From: Perkinsus olseni
Lineage: Eukaryota > Perkinsozoa > Perkinsida
Direction of reading: 5' to 3'
Length of the DNA: 41,383 bases
Assembly (NCBI GenBank): GCA_013115125.1
Contig: JABANN010000301.1
Coordinates: 1 to 41,383, forward strand
Positions 31,401 to 41,329 of the stretch are shown in pieces. Position 1 is the stretch's first letter. The number at the start of each line of letters is the position of its first letter. The notes beneath the pieces were generated by a model, which worked only from the letters and a program-made list of their open reading frames with translations, was not told the DNA's origin and made no database searches. Position numbers and translations under genes: made by a program.

Positions 31401-31582
31401 GCACCACCGCTGTAACTATGAAACGCGGCACTGCATAGTAAGACTAGAAAATGCTTCCATCAATGCGATACAGAGGAAACTTACTCCTACGGAAGGTTTG
31501 CTACTACATCACTTCAAGAAGTAATTCACCACTTAGCGGCCGAGGTACAACATCAACATCGGTGGAAGTAAGCACATGATAA

Positions 31583-31808
31583 CTAAACGGCTGAATCCAG
31601 CGTCTTCAGCTTCCGATCACCGAGGCTCGCTTCATGAGTCATACCAAGAGCCCTGGCCATGTTGGTAGCAGCGCGAACTTCCTCCTTGGAGTTAGCCCGA
31701 CGAAGCTTCTCTCGGATAGATTGAGCTAGCCTGCGACGGAAGAGTATCATCAGTAGCGGATAGGATGACCGCTAGACTCACTCGTTATCAGGATGGCCTT
31801 CCTCAGCC

Positions 31809-31853
<45 letters not shown>

Positions 31854-32543
31854 CGGACATTCCTCTTGCCTTGCGGGCGCTGCTGCCTTGATGGGGCAGG
31901 GGCCATACCCAACATGCTCTTCAACTGATTCTCGGCGACGAATTTAGACTTATTGTTACCTGCATTCCAAGTGTACTAGACTATCCGACTCACTCAGCCC
32001 TACGTCTATTGTCAGCCTTCTGAGCTTGACGCTGCTGCTGTTGCGGCTGCTGTGTTCGGGCCCCAGTAGAATTGGGAGCCCGCTGGTTCTTAGTTACACC
32101 GGCTACCTGCTGCTGACGGGTACGCTCCTCACTGGCGGAGCGCGTCGGGGCATAGGCCGCATCGATGACTTCCTCACGAACCCCCTCAGGGATCACCTTG
32201 TCCAGCTAAAGAAAGAGACTGCGAGCCCATCGCCAACCTCGGCCAGGTTACCTCCATCTTAGTGGGCTTCTGGCCCTCGCGTTTGCTGAGCTTCATCAAC
32301 TCCTTCACGGCATTGCGCAGTTCATCGACCTCCTTGGTAAGATTGGCCAGCTGCTTCGAGTCGGACTTGGTCATGCGCTGAGGAACGCCCCTATTCCGAC
32401 CCGCCGAGTTGAGATCATGGACTCACATTGAGGTTCGACAGCTGGTCCTTAAGTGCCTTGTTCTTGGTCCGGGCGTTGACCATCTCAGCGGCACCACTGG
32501 AGGCGGCGGCCGCGGTTTGCTGTTGCTTCATATTAGGGGCCAT
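31583..32543 (-). CDS. Gln-rich coiled-coil protein
   Basis: Family not recognised. Five exons: 32427-32543, 32252-32377, 32004-32205, 31782-31959 and 31583-31730. It starts MAPNMKQQQTAAAASSG. Residues of about 25-80 are heptad-like (KNKALKDQLSNLN, LANLTKEVDELRNAVKELM), suggesting a coiled coil. A Gln/Arg-rich middle (TQQPQQQQRQAQ) leads to a 12-Gln run from twelve pure CAG codons (31814-31849 on the plus strand as CTG). The C-terminus (LAQSIREKLRRANSKEEVRAATNMARALGM) is helical and basic. Donor GTAGGG after exon 3 was preferred to the stronger-looking GTGAGT ten bases on, because the latter creates a stop. It lies downstream of VPS45 on the same strand. Confidence 0.75.
31814..31849. repeat. 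(CTG)12 / (CAG)12 microsatellite
   Basis: Twelve pure units encoding poly-Gln on the minus strand. It has the same unit count as the CAG run at 22278-22313. Confidence 0.9.
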
Positions 32544-32719
32544 TAGCGCGGAGGATGACGGCGTCGGAGAGAAAAAGCGGGTGGTATAACAAACTACTGA
32601 TGACGATGATCAACTCTCGACCAATAACGCAGGGATGCACTTAGCGAGCAAATGGTAAAGTATCAGCATGTGTAAGGGTTATTATTAGAAACTGTATGAA
32701 TGGTACAAAGAAGCGGCCC

Positions 32720-35406
32720 TCACTCGGCCGGGGCGCCTCCTACTACCGGAGAGGAGATGCCAGGGAAGATACTGCTGCTGGCTGAGGGACCGTGCAGGCG
32801 TGAGAGCTGAGCAACGTCGGCCAGGAAGCTGAGTGGAACGCATGACGCCGAAGCGGATGGTGGTCGGATGCAATTACGTTTTAGAGTTGTGGACGGTACT
32901 GCCGCCGAGCACTATGGCCGGTTGTTTCTCTGTTGACTGTTGTGAGGTAGCCCCGGGCGCAGTAGCGGTGGTGCTCGCGAGCTGGTCATTGAGAGTGTCG
33001 ATGTCTCGGGCCTCCTCGAAAGTACAGCCACCAACCATGAACACTAGCAACAATGATGGCCTGAAGATGAGTGACGCGATGGTATCTTAGGTTGACTCGT
33101 GGTCACCACGGTGTAGAAAGATACTACCTCATATTCTCCACGCCATTCAAGCGGCCTTTACTGCCAACCACAGCAACGTAATCTTGCTCTTTCACTTTGC
33201 CCTTGAGCGCTTGCTCAGCTGTGATCGATATTGGAGACCTGTGCTGAGTATAGACGTTCTCTGTCGAACCAGCGAGCCCCAGACGGCGGGCCAAGGCAGC
33301 AGCGGCTCCCGAACTGGAAGGGTAGGGTAGCCGAGATGCCGAACCGAAGTGGTCCAGCATTGTTGATATGAGCCCAACCTGACCGCAAGAACATCGACAG
33401 CGCGGCGTGAGGAGAGCCGGATCAGTACCTGCTCGGGAGGGACGCCCTTCTGTTGCAGAAGACCCTTGAGATCCCGGATGCCACTCGTATCGGTCTCAAA
33501 CCTCAACGCATAGAGAATACATATCTTCAGCCGTTCCAGGTTGGAGTTGCGAGGATTCTCGATCATAGCTGATATGACGACCCAGGTTCGATCCCAGGTA
33601 AGGACATCTTTTCCTACCCTTCACCCTTTTCAGTTGGTCGCGCATGCTCATATGATCGTCACAGGCCAAACTTTGCTCCAGCTCTGAACACTCCAGCAAG
33701 TTGTACTTCTCCACCATCCGCGATATCTCATGAACCAATGCCACGTGCTTTGACACGTTGCCACTGAGCTTGCGGTACTCGGGATACCTGAGCGAGGCAC
33801 AGGTTCAATCCCGGCACCCGACACATTGTACTACTGGTCTAGGAATCTTTGCATATCTTCAACATTGTCGACCTTCGCCTGATGCTTGGTCTGCTGCTGA
33901 TAGAGCTCAACATACTCCTTTATGTGCATCCCGAGATCTCCGAAGTTGCTCAACTGAACAACAACCACTTCAAGCCTTCCGAAACCCCTTCCCAACCTTA
34001 CGTAATTATCCCGGAAGAATTTATCAGAAGTAGTGCTGAGGACCACCTCTACACCCTCCGAAGACGATCCTCCTTCGCCGGCCACCGCCAACGGATGCAT
34101 TACTCGGTTGTTCTCCAAACCTAGCAGCTCATGGACCTAATTGGGAGCATGCCGATCTCGAGAATACCATCCCCCTGGGTATTACCATTGCTTGATAAGT
34201 CCACTGTGTGAGTAAAGGCGTCACAGGGTCGTCCCGTCGATCGGCCACCAAGATGAGCATACCGCCGCCACTGTTAACGGGCGTCTCTGCCGACCCCGCA
34301 ACGCTCTCGAAAAGACTCTCATCTTGTTCTAGCCGCTTTTGAAGAGCCAAAGCGACTTTGCGTGCCAATGGGGAAGCCGATGAATACCGAATGACTGGCA
34401 GGGTGAGACCGGAGGAGTTCGTGGCTGTGACCGGGCCGGCACCTGGGAAGTGACAGTTGATTTGAGATAGGGGGAAGGAGAGGCCTACCTCGCTTGACAC
34501 TACCCAGCGATATCGAAGCTGCGAAGAGGCCATCTACTTGACGTTGAAAGACGCTCTCCTCGAAGGCCGTCCACATCGTTTGCTCTCGATGCAGCTGTGC
34601 TACTGACTGGGAGCCCAGAGAGAACGACCCAGCATTTAGTGCGATAACGTCGGCGTACCTGAGGGGAACTGCAGGAGGGAAATGATCGGTAGACGCCTAC
34701 GCTTCGGTGACAGAAGCGACGCACTCATACTCGTCACAAGCCGCCAGCTGAGACAGTCGACCGTGAGGGACTACGTTTGAGAAAACTGAAAGAAGGCGGC
34801 GATGGCACACCGGTGCCTCGAATGGAGTATTACATAAATGATACTCGCTGTAGATGGGCTGACGGAGGACCTTGGAAAGCGCCAAGAAGTTCTGGTTGGT
34901 GGGTCGAAGGAAGACGCAGGCCTTCATGTGCCGCATGTTGTTGTTGGTGGAAGCAGGAGACCCATCGTTGGGTGCGGCTATGGCCTCCTCAAGTGGCTCT
35001 ACCTATTCGGAAAGGATACTACCACTAATTCTCCTAGTAGCTCAACGTAACCGTGGTATGGCTGATGCTACAGTAGCGAGTCGAGCGATGATAATCAGAG
35101 AGCCACAATCACCAGTATCACTGCTACTACGGCCTTTACCAACATCATCACCGACCCCACAAGCATTACACCCCTCCTCCTATTGAGACCACCACGGCTA
35201 TCACTACTACCACGTAATACTATTACCAGGAAAACCTCCTTATTGAGTATCTCGGTCTGTGTCATGACTGTGCTGACGATGGGAAGCGTGTCCTTATCTA
35301 CCAGAAGGGCCTTCATCACACCAGCCCCTCCGACTCGGTCCAGCATCGAGTTAAGATACCGATTATTGGACCCCCAGATGGAGTACCACGGCTCATCCTT
35401 AGACAT
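32720..35406 (-). CDS. VPS45: VPS45, Sec1/Munc18 vesicle-fusion protein
   Basis: An SM protein that binds syntaxin-type SNAREs in trans-Golgi/endosome fusion; in apicomplexans it serves endosome-like traffic. Twelve exons: 35227-35406, 34834-35002, 34701-34785, 34504-34658, 34186-34442, 34002-34136, 33835-33953, 33618-33787, 33429-33568, 33128-33378, 32878-33060, 32720-32828; 650 aa in frame, longer than the usual 560-570. Diagnostic stretches: KALLVDKDTLPIVSTVMTQT, KACVFLRPT, DDPVTPLLTQWTYQAM, FGDLGMHIKEYVELYQQQ, YPEYRKLSGNVSKHV, ICILYALRFE, ENVYTQH, FMVGGCTFEEARD, IVLGGSTVHNSKTFL. The extra length is loops rich in Ala, Ser and Gly (VEPLEEAIAAPNDGSPA, SSSGAAAALARR). Start chosen at MSKDEPW; an upstream exon is not excluded. 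Introns 7 and 8 carry tRNA T-arm-like sequence antisense to the gene. Confidence 0.97.
33083..33095 (+). repeat. RATCTTAGGTTGA motif copy 2
   Basis: TATCTTAGGTTGA is in VPS45 intron 10, antisense to that gene. The match to the copy at 35760 extends a further 11 bases with a few changes (CTCGTGGTCAC against ACCGTGGTGTC). The palindrome CGTGGT-C-ACCACG (33098-33110) follows. Confidence 0.8.
33575..33600 (+). pseudogene. tRNA T-arm-like fragment in VPS45 intron 8
   Basis: CCAGG-TTCGATC-CCAGG forms a T-arm-like hairpin with one mismatch and contains a perfect B box (GGTTCGATCCC). It is antisense in a 49-nt intron (33569-33617). No A box is nearby. Confidence 0.4.
33801..33823 (+). pseudogene. 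tRNA 3'-half-like fragment in VPS45 intron 7
   Basis: A perfect B box (GGTTCAATCCC) is followed by CGGCACCCGACA, like a tRNA acceptor 3' strand. It is antisense in a 47-nt intron (33788-33834). Confidence 0.4.
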
Positions 35407-35655
35407 GCAAAAAACAATGTTAACCTGCAACCACACACTCACTGGTTGCCAGCCCCGGGCCCCAACCTTCGCGCGCCACGAAATTATCTTACATTCACGA
35501 AGTCTGCGCTTGACCTTCACTCGGCATCATCGTCAATCAGTCGCTTAAGTATGTCATATGATCCCGAGCCGGTGCGACGAGGATCAAGTGGAGTCGCGCG
35601 CGCCCGAGTGATCGATTAATTTCCGAGGAAGTGAGCGAGAGTGGTATTAGGTAAA

Positions 35656-36514
35656 ATGGGAAAATTTGGTGGTGGCAACGAGAAGGCGATAGCCGCTAGA
35701 GAAAGGAAGAAGGAACAACACGCTGTGAAGGTCGCTGAGGAGGTAGATGGGGATCTGGGTATCTTAGGTTGAACCGTGGTGTCGTTGAGTAACCTTGGTT
35801 GTCTCAGCAAAAACGCAAGGAAGATGCACTCTGGCGAGACGAAGATAAGAGCAAAGCCGCGAAGGACGCGAGAGCAAGAGCTAAAGTGCGGGGGCTGTCT
35901 GTGCGGGACATTGGATGGGAATCTTAGGTTGAAGCTTGCATGGAATCTTAAGGTTGACTGCGTCTTGCTTGAGTATCTTTCTTCAGGAAGAGGCCCACGA
36001 TGCTAAGCTTGAGAAGGATAAGGAGAAGAGGGAACTCTTGAAGGCTGAGGAAGAGGCGCTGAAAAATGTCGGGAAATCTAAGAAGCAATTGGCGGGCTCG
36101 AAACAAGTCACGCGCCGCGATATTCAATCCCACGCCCTCATGGGGCTGGCAGCTCCCCCTACTAAAAAGAAATCTCACAAGCCCTCCGCTGCCGCTCCGA
36201 AGGTCGTCGTCACTGACGAGCCGCTGCAGGAGAACATCAATCACTTGTTGAGAGCACAGGCAGCGCGAGGCGTTGAGGTGGTATCGGGTAGTGGCATTGA
36301 TAGTGCTCTTGGGGCGTTGGGAGGAGAGGCTGCTGGTGGAGAGGATCGACATCCGGAGAAGCGGGCTAAGGCGCTGTATGCTGCGTTCGAGGAGAGGAGG
36401 ATGGCTGAGATTAAGGATGAGTATCCGGGTTTGAAGCGGTCACAATACAAGGAAAAGATATTCAAAGAGTGGCAGAAGTCACCAGAGAATCCTTTGAGAG
36501 ATTTGAAGAAATGA
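35656..36514 (+). CDS. CCDC124: CCDC124/Lso2-type ribosome-associated protein
   Basis: Exons 35656-35742, 35808-35885 and 35987-36514; 230 aa. CCDC124 (Lso2 in yeast) binds idle ribosomes and helps restart translation. The start MGKFGGGNEKAIAARERKKE matches the basic N-terminus that enters the ribosome. A long charged helix follows (DALWRDEDKSKAAKDARARAK, split here by an intron). The conserved C-terminal domain has PLQENINHLLRA, DSALGALG, DRHPEKRAKALYAAFEE and a final LKRSQYKEKIFKEWQKSPENP, the family signature. Both introns carry the RATCTTAGGTTGA motif, the second twice. It is divergent from VPS45 with about 250 bp between starts. Confidence 0.95.
35760..35772 (+). repeat. RATCTTAGGTTGA motif copy 3
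   Basis: TATCTTAGGTTGA is in CCDC124 intron 1 (35743-35807), sense strand. Confidence 0.8.
35919..35957 (+). repeat. RATCTTAGGTTGA motif copies 4 and 5 in tandem
   Basis: GAATCTTAGGTTGA (35919-35932) and GGAATCTTAAGGTTGA (35942-35957, one inserted A) lie in CCDC124 intron 2 (35886-35986), about 23 nt apart. Confidence 0.8.
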
Positions 36515-36889
36515 TAAAATCGTAAGATTAGATTTCTTGTGTTAATCTCTGTGGTGTTTGTGATAGCTCTGGGGGAAGTCAAATGCCGGGATGGAGACTC
36601 CGTTGATAGATCCACCTCGGTGGTTGCGTATGGGCATTTGCCGCTTTTTCTATCAAATTCGGTAACCCAGGCCGCAGAAGCATCTTTCGTTGGGGATAGA
36701 CATTTGCCACTTCTTGTATCGGAATCGGTGCCTCAGGGCGCGAGAGTCCTTGTCGTGAGGACTCCAAGTGAGAATTGCTGTAGCGGCAGCGGGACTACTG
36801 AAGGGACATCCCATCCCAAAACCCCACAAGAATTCGTGAGGGTAGTTGTATATTGTCATTGTAGTAGGGATTGGCTTACGAGTAATAAC

Positions 36890-39689
36890 ATGGGAGCATC
36901 ATGCTGTTCCTCTTCCACTGCACCAGATGATCCAACGCGTATGGACAGCTTAGTAGAGGAAACGCGGACGGGTAGTGGGTAGGGGTATCGACACGAGCGG
37001 TTCACGCCCTGCAACTGCTAACGTTGATTAGAACGGGAATCGCTCTTGTGAAGGGCTCGTCTGAGTTTTCGAAAATGTGGTAGGGAGGAAAATTCATCCG
37101 ACGCGGGGCGTGGTGGAGCCTATCTTAGTCTAAGCGAAGACCCGGAGAACCCTTTCGCGATCCATTCAGACCGAGAAATTGGCCATTCTCGCTTAGGCGG
37201 GTGGCGCATGATTTTGATGGGTATTGTACAGAACAGTCGCGTGAGAAAAGCTACCGTGGAATTGAGTGCCCTCCTCTCAGATTCACAACCCCGTGGGGGT
37301 TCGTCATCGGCCGCAGTGGCAGTAGGCAGCGATGTGCTCACAGACGGCGATGAGATAGATGTGCGGTTGCTGGTCGATAGCGATCCGTTCGAGCAACCAG
37401 TGTCGCCTATCAATCAATCGGGAGGGACCGCAGCCTTCTACCGAGTTAAATACAACGAAGGTTCTTCTGGCGGCAGGTAGTAGGGACACTCGGTATGGTT
37501 TTGAGCTTCAAGATTGGAGGCAGGACCCCTTACTACTGGATCGGAAAAGATCTCGCGAGAGCAGCCGACGAAGTTGACTTTTACGATGAAATTAATGCTT
37601 TGCGGAAGAGCGAGAATGCGAATGGTTCGGGCTGCCAGTCCTGGGCCATCAGCGAGTACATGCTGGAATACGCCGGTAAGAACTCCTTCCACGAGTCTCG
37701 TTTGATCTTCGGGCTGGCTCCTAGGCGTCTGTCGTCTTCGTGTGAAGTGCCCGGCGAAAGCGTCAGCTCATACTGGCTCGGAGGCCAGTAGTAGTGTTAA
37801 CGGTAAATCGCCTGTGAGCGCAACTGAAGTGATCGAAGAGAGAGATCTCATCTTGTTGCGGAATCTTCACGACGGTTATAAGAAGCTGAGGTTACTGGAC
37901 ATAAAAATGGGAGAAGTCACGGCGGTTGCAGGTTGGCAGGTGAGAAGGGCTGAGACAGAAAGTCTGAGCTCTTGTCCGAAGTGGGTTTTCAGGAGCTACT
38001 ACTGCGGACCAGCGGAGTTAGAGTGGAAAGGCTTTTGTGTTCAGGGAAAGAGTCGTTTTCGGGCTTGGAGAGGCCATCGGATTGATAAGCATACTAATTC
38101 ACAAGTGGAGGGTTTCCGACTTGAAGGCTTTGGCGGATACCCGTGGAGTTTACGAAGCATGGATCCGAGTGCGGCTTTGAAAGTACAGGGTCAGCTTTTC
38201 TGTCGATCCCTTGGTTCATGTGGCTGTGTGGTCTAGTGGTATGATTCGCGCTTCGGGTGCGCGAGGTCCCGGGTTCGATTCTCGGCTCAGCCCTGTTATT
38301 TCTTTGAACATATCTTGCTCTCAGATGTACAAGAGCCAGGCTCGGCGACTACAATATCAGCGCCTGAGTGCGCAGGACTTTCTCACCTTCTTCCTTGACA
38401 TGCGCCATGCTTATTCTTCTGACGGTCCTCTTTCCCAAGGCCGTACGCCTGAGGAATACATCGAACTCGTTCTACTCCAAATACTACGAAAGCTGTGTAA
38501 GATTTGCTCAGCACTGAGCGAGGTGAAGATACCGCAGATGTGGGTGGGCAGTAGCATAGCACTCGGGTTCGATGCTGAGGGACTTGACTCTAGTGGAACG
38601 CCCAACACTCAAGTAGTTCTCTTCGACTGGGGTAGATCAGAGTTGAACACCGCGGCGAAGAACGCCCGATTGAGTCCGGAGGAGCAGCATAAGAGAAGTA
38701 AATACTGGAGACATTACCTGTGTGCTGCCCACCGCCTCTTCTACGAGACTGCTAGGGTATATTATAATAGATATCTGGCTGAGAGATGGCGGAGCGTAGT
38801 TTTTGAAGTTTGGGATTACGATTCTATCACGGAGAACGACTCCGTGGGCCGAGTAGCCATCCCGCTGGACATGTCGAGATTGTCGACAGAGACCTTTACG
38901 AGCTACGTCCTCTTCCTCATGGACTGCGATGATGATGGTGTCCTGACGAGGAACTCTCGGGGGGAGGCGTCGCTGCTTTACGTGAGTTTGAAGCGAATTG
39001 AGTATGCGGAGGAGTCACGGTTCGAAGAGGGCGTTTTGGTGAGGGTTGAAAAGGCCAGAAATCTGCCCATCAAGGACTACATTGGGAGCTGCGATGCGGC
39101 AGTGACAGTTGCTGTGACGGACCTTCCGATAGGGAGCCAAGCTAGGGTGCCGCGCTGCGTTAGCGAAGAGAAGCGGAGTGGAACGGTGAGTAGCGACTGC
39201 TATGGGGAGTCCCTGCGTTCCGACATGCTTCCCCCCTCAGTCTCCTGGTGATGCGACTGGGTATCCCTTCCCCGCCTTGGGTTCTGCAGCCTCGGCAAGC
39301 AATTGCCAGTGCCTTCAACAAACCTCCGTCGTTACCGACTCACTCGATCCAATTTGGGGCGGTCCGAATGGCTTGGGCGAGGTTTTCGAGTTCGCCATCA
39401 CCAAAGTGTACGCAAGCTTCCCGTGGTTGCTTTAGTATCACTTCCACTCAGGGATGATGTCACCGGCAAAGATTTCCTGCAGGCGATAACAGGCGGGGAA
39501 ATAACAACTTTCGACCGTAGCTTTTGCAACGGGCTCTTCCCAATCAGGTGAGGACGCATCACCGCTGTCGGCCATAGTCTGCCTTTCTTTAGTGGCGGAG
39601 ACATCGATACAGGCGGAGCCTATCAAGATTTCGTCCGTAACTTTGTGCCCACTACCTGCGGTGACATCTCATCCCCATCCGCATGCTAG
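36890..39689 (+). CDS. Inositol polyphosphate kinase-like protein with C2 domains
   Basis: Nine exons: 36890-36971, 37197-37476, 37506-37675, 37725-37939, 38045-38182, 38325-39185, 39310-39407, 39452-39547, 39593-39689; 678 aa in frame. MGASCCSSS fits an N-myristoylation (Gly2, Ser6) plus palmitoylation (Cys5-Cys6) signal. The middle carries IPK-superfamily hallmarks: LRLLDIKMG (PxxxDxKxG-like), TNSQVEGFRLEGF, and VLFDWGRSEL at the place of the metal-binding (I/D)DF motif. The C-terminal third has C2 features: FEVWDYDSITENDSVGRVAIPL, then a second unit with VLVRVEKARNLPIKDY, TSVVTDSLDPIW and a final strand. This suggests a membrane-tethered phosphoinositide or inositol phosphate kinase, with activity unproven. 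Intron 5 contains a tRNA-Pro gene. The 29-nt intron 2 is unusually short. A 36539-36889 open frame upstream is not used. Confidence 0.85.
38222..38293 (+). tRNA. tRNA-Pro(CGG) inside an intron
   Basis: Seventy-two nt beginning GGCTGTGTGGTCTAGTGGTA. Anticodon arm CGCGC-TTCGGGT-GCGCG gives CGG. The T arm CCGGG-TTCGATT-CTCGG pairs with one G-U. The acceptor pairs except one T-T. Discriminator C is typical of eukaryotic tRNA-Pro. It lies in sense in intron 5 (38183-38324) of the IPK-like/C2 gene, and has no stop in one frame, which makes a naive open frame run through it. Confidence 0.95.
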
Positions 39690-40045
39690 GCGGCGTTCAA
39701 GACTCCGGCGAGGTGACGACTGTTTGCTGCCTGTTACTCCTACCCTGGAAGGCATTCGCCTCTTCCTCGATGAATACTAATTTACCAGTTTTCCTCAAAG
39801 CCGTGGCCCAGCTTACCGGGCTTCGATGACCGCTGACCAATGACAACTTGTCAGAGCCATTGATGAGCTGGCTTTGGCTCTCGATACCGTCCGCTCCTCG
39901 CTGTGTACATACTATCAACAATATCATCAATCTGTTATTTTTGTCGTGATTTGTGTATTTTGACGTGCGAATGTCCACCAGGGTGTTGCGCTTATGGGAG
40001 TTGAGAAGTCGTAGTCGCCGTATTGTTGCCGCAGTTGTTTCATCG
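39690..40045. other. Spacer between two plus-strand genes
   Basis: No gene seen in these 356 bp. It should hold the 3' UTR of the kinase-like gene and the promoter of the next. Confidence 0.5.
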
Positions 40046-40847
40046 ATGGTCCGAGGGAAGGATGCTTCTTCAGTGAAAGGGAACGGAGTAGAGGACCCTT
40101 TTGCGATGCTTGAGGCTGAGCAAATGAAAGAGAAATTGGCGGCGAGCTCGAAGCCGAAATCGGAGGTCAATCGGAAAGTCAGCAGTATGTGCTCGCATTG
40201 CTGCACCGTTTGAGTGATGCATTCAGACACTACGGTTTCGGCGCCACCGAGGACGGGACGGCCCCGCCAGTCAGACGCTTCCAGCGATAGTGATTCGGAG
40301 GCCAGTGAGGATGAGCGCTGGGCTCGAGAGCGAGAGGCACGCCGAAAAGTAGGAATGGGTATGCTGTGGAGTCAATCCTGCAATGCTCCCGGCCATGCCG
40401 ATGCGCTCCTGGATATGCTCGCGGAGGTTTCATGATACGATGGGGGATCATGTACTGGGCAGCATCTACTGTTCCATCCCGCCTTCTCAGCGCGCTTTGG
40501 AGCAGATAGACAAAGAGTACGAAAATAAGGCTAAGCAGCGTGCGGTAATGGAGAAGACGGCTGAGGAGAAAGCCAAGGTCCAAGAGGCAGCACTCCAGGC
40601 GGGGTAAGTCCGCCGGGCAACTCCGACTATCGCTCCTCTTTCGGTTGATGTGTGCGCATCTGGAATAACTTCTATTGGAACGAAGCAGCCTTCCTCTGCT
40701 GATGGTAGGTTCACTCCTCTAGAACGGTATATTCTTCGGTCGGGGGAGATAGCAGAGAAGTATAAGGTCGATGACCTCAAGATCAAGGAAAAGCTTGAGA
40801 ACAAACACCGATCGAACGCGGAGGAGTCTGAAAGTAAAGCTCCTTAG
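40046..40847 (+). CDS. Charged coiled-coil protein, unknown
   Basis: Exons 40046-40184, 40227-40348, 40491-40603 and 40709-40847; 170 aa in frame. Start MVRGKDASSVKGNG. A helical acidic/basic start (DPFAMLEAEQMKEKLAA) leads to a Ser/Asp-rich linker (SDASSDSDSEASEDERWARE) that looks like a casein kinase 2 target. A long coiled coil (ALEQIDKEYENKAKQRAVMEKTAEEKAK) comes next, then a conserved-looking end, PLERYILRSGEIAEKYKVDDLKIKEKLENK. No family recognised. It could be a nuclear or cytoskeletal adaptor; that is only a guess from composition. Confidence 0.7.
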
Positions 40848-41329
40848 TTGCATGAATGATGTTGAGTCGATAAGTCGCGCTTAGAGCCCGATGGTCGTTG
40901 GGAAGATGGACTGGTACATAAATTGAATGCCAGTGCGGTTTGAAACACTTGCGATGAGGGCTGCTTAGCTCGAGGGGGCCAATTGAGCTTCAGCCAATCT
41001 TCGACCAATCGGGAGGCAAATTCTGTTAGGTTACGGATGTCATATTGTCACGAGGTAGTAGGAAAAATTTCAGCGGATAGATTTTCACGGCGGTATGCAA
41101 CAAAACATGGCGACTCAGTATCTATACTTCTTTTCGTGTGGGTCGTTCCCTATAAGAAGACACGACGTAACGCTTTTCCGGTCTTCTGGTACAGTGTATA
41201 TGCTCCATGCGGACAGTCCTCCAAGAACCCTTCCGTCCTTGCCCAACCACCTCAACAGCAATGCATCGATTGCTAAAGTCTCCACACTTCAAGGGTCTCA
41301 CTTTGATAAAAAGATGTGTGGTTAGTCTC
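40848..41329. other. Spacer before tRNA-Gly
   Basis: No gene supported. Open frames at 40983-41276 and 41095-41325 overlap in different frames and match nothing. Confidence 0.4.

Larger units (their letters stand above)
29660..31582. other. 1.9-kb spacer, no gene recognised
   Basis: Frames at 30495-30858 (both strands) and 30884-31309 (+) are shadows of each other and match no family. It contains palindrome triads (29842-29863, 29971-29989, and 30229-30251 with GTGCTT-tggg-AAGCAC-aa-GTGCT), one copy of the repeat shared with 6.7 kb (31114-31151) and a tRNA-like relic (31328-31400). Confidence 0.4.

Noticed and set aside
25057-32795. Shared ATGCCAGGGAAGATA at about 25055 and 32757
   Set aside because: Both lie in coding exons of unrelated proteins and the similarity ends within about 15 bases apart from a short GAGGGNCCGT; probably chance.
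38211-38330. Open frame running from 38211 into the C2 exon
   Set aside because: Its first part is the tRNA-Pro gene inside an intron; the exon starts at 38325.
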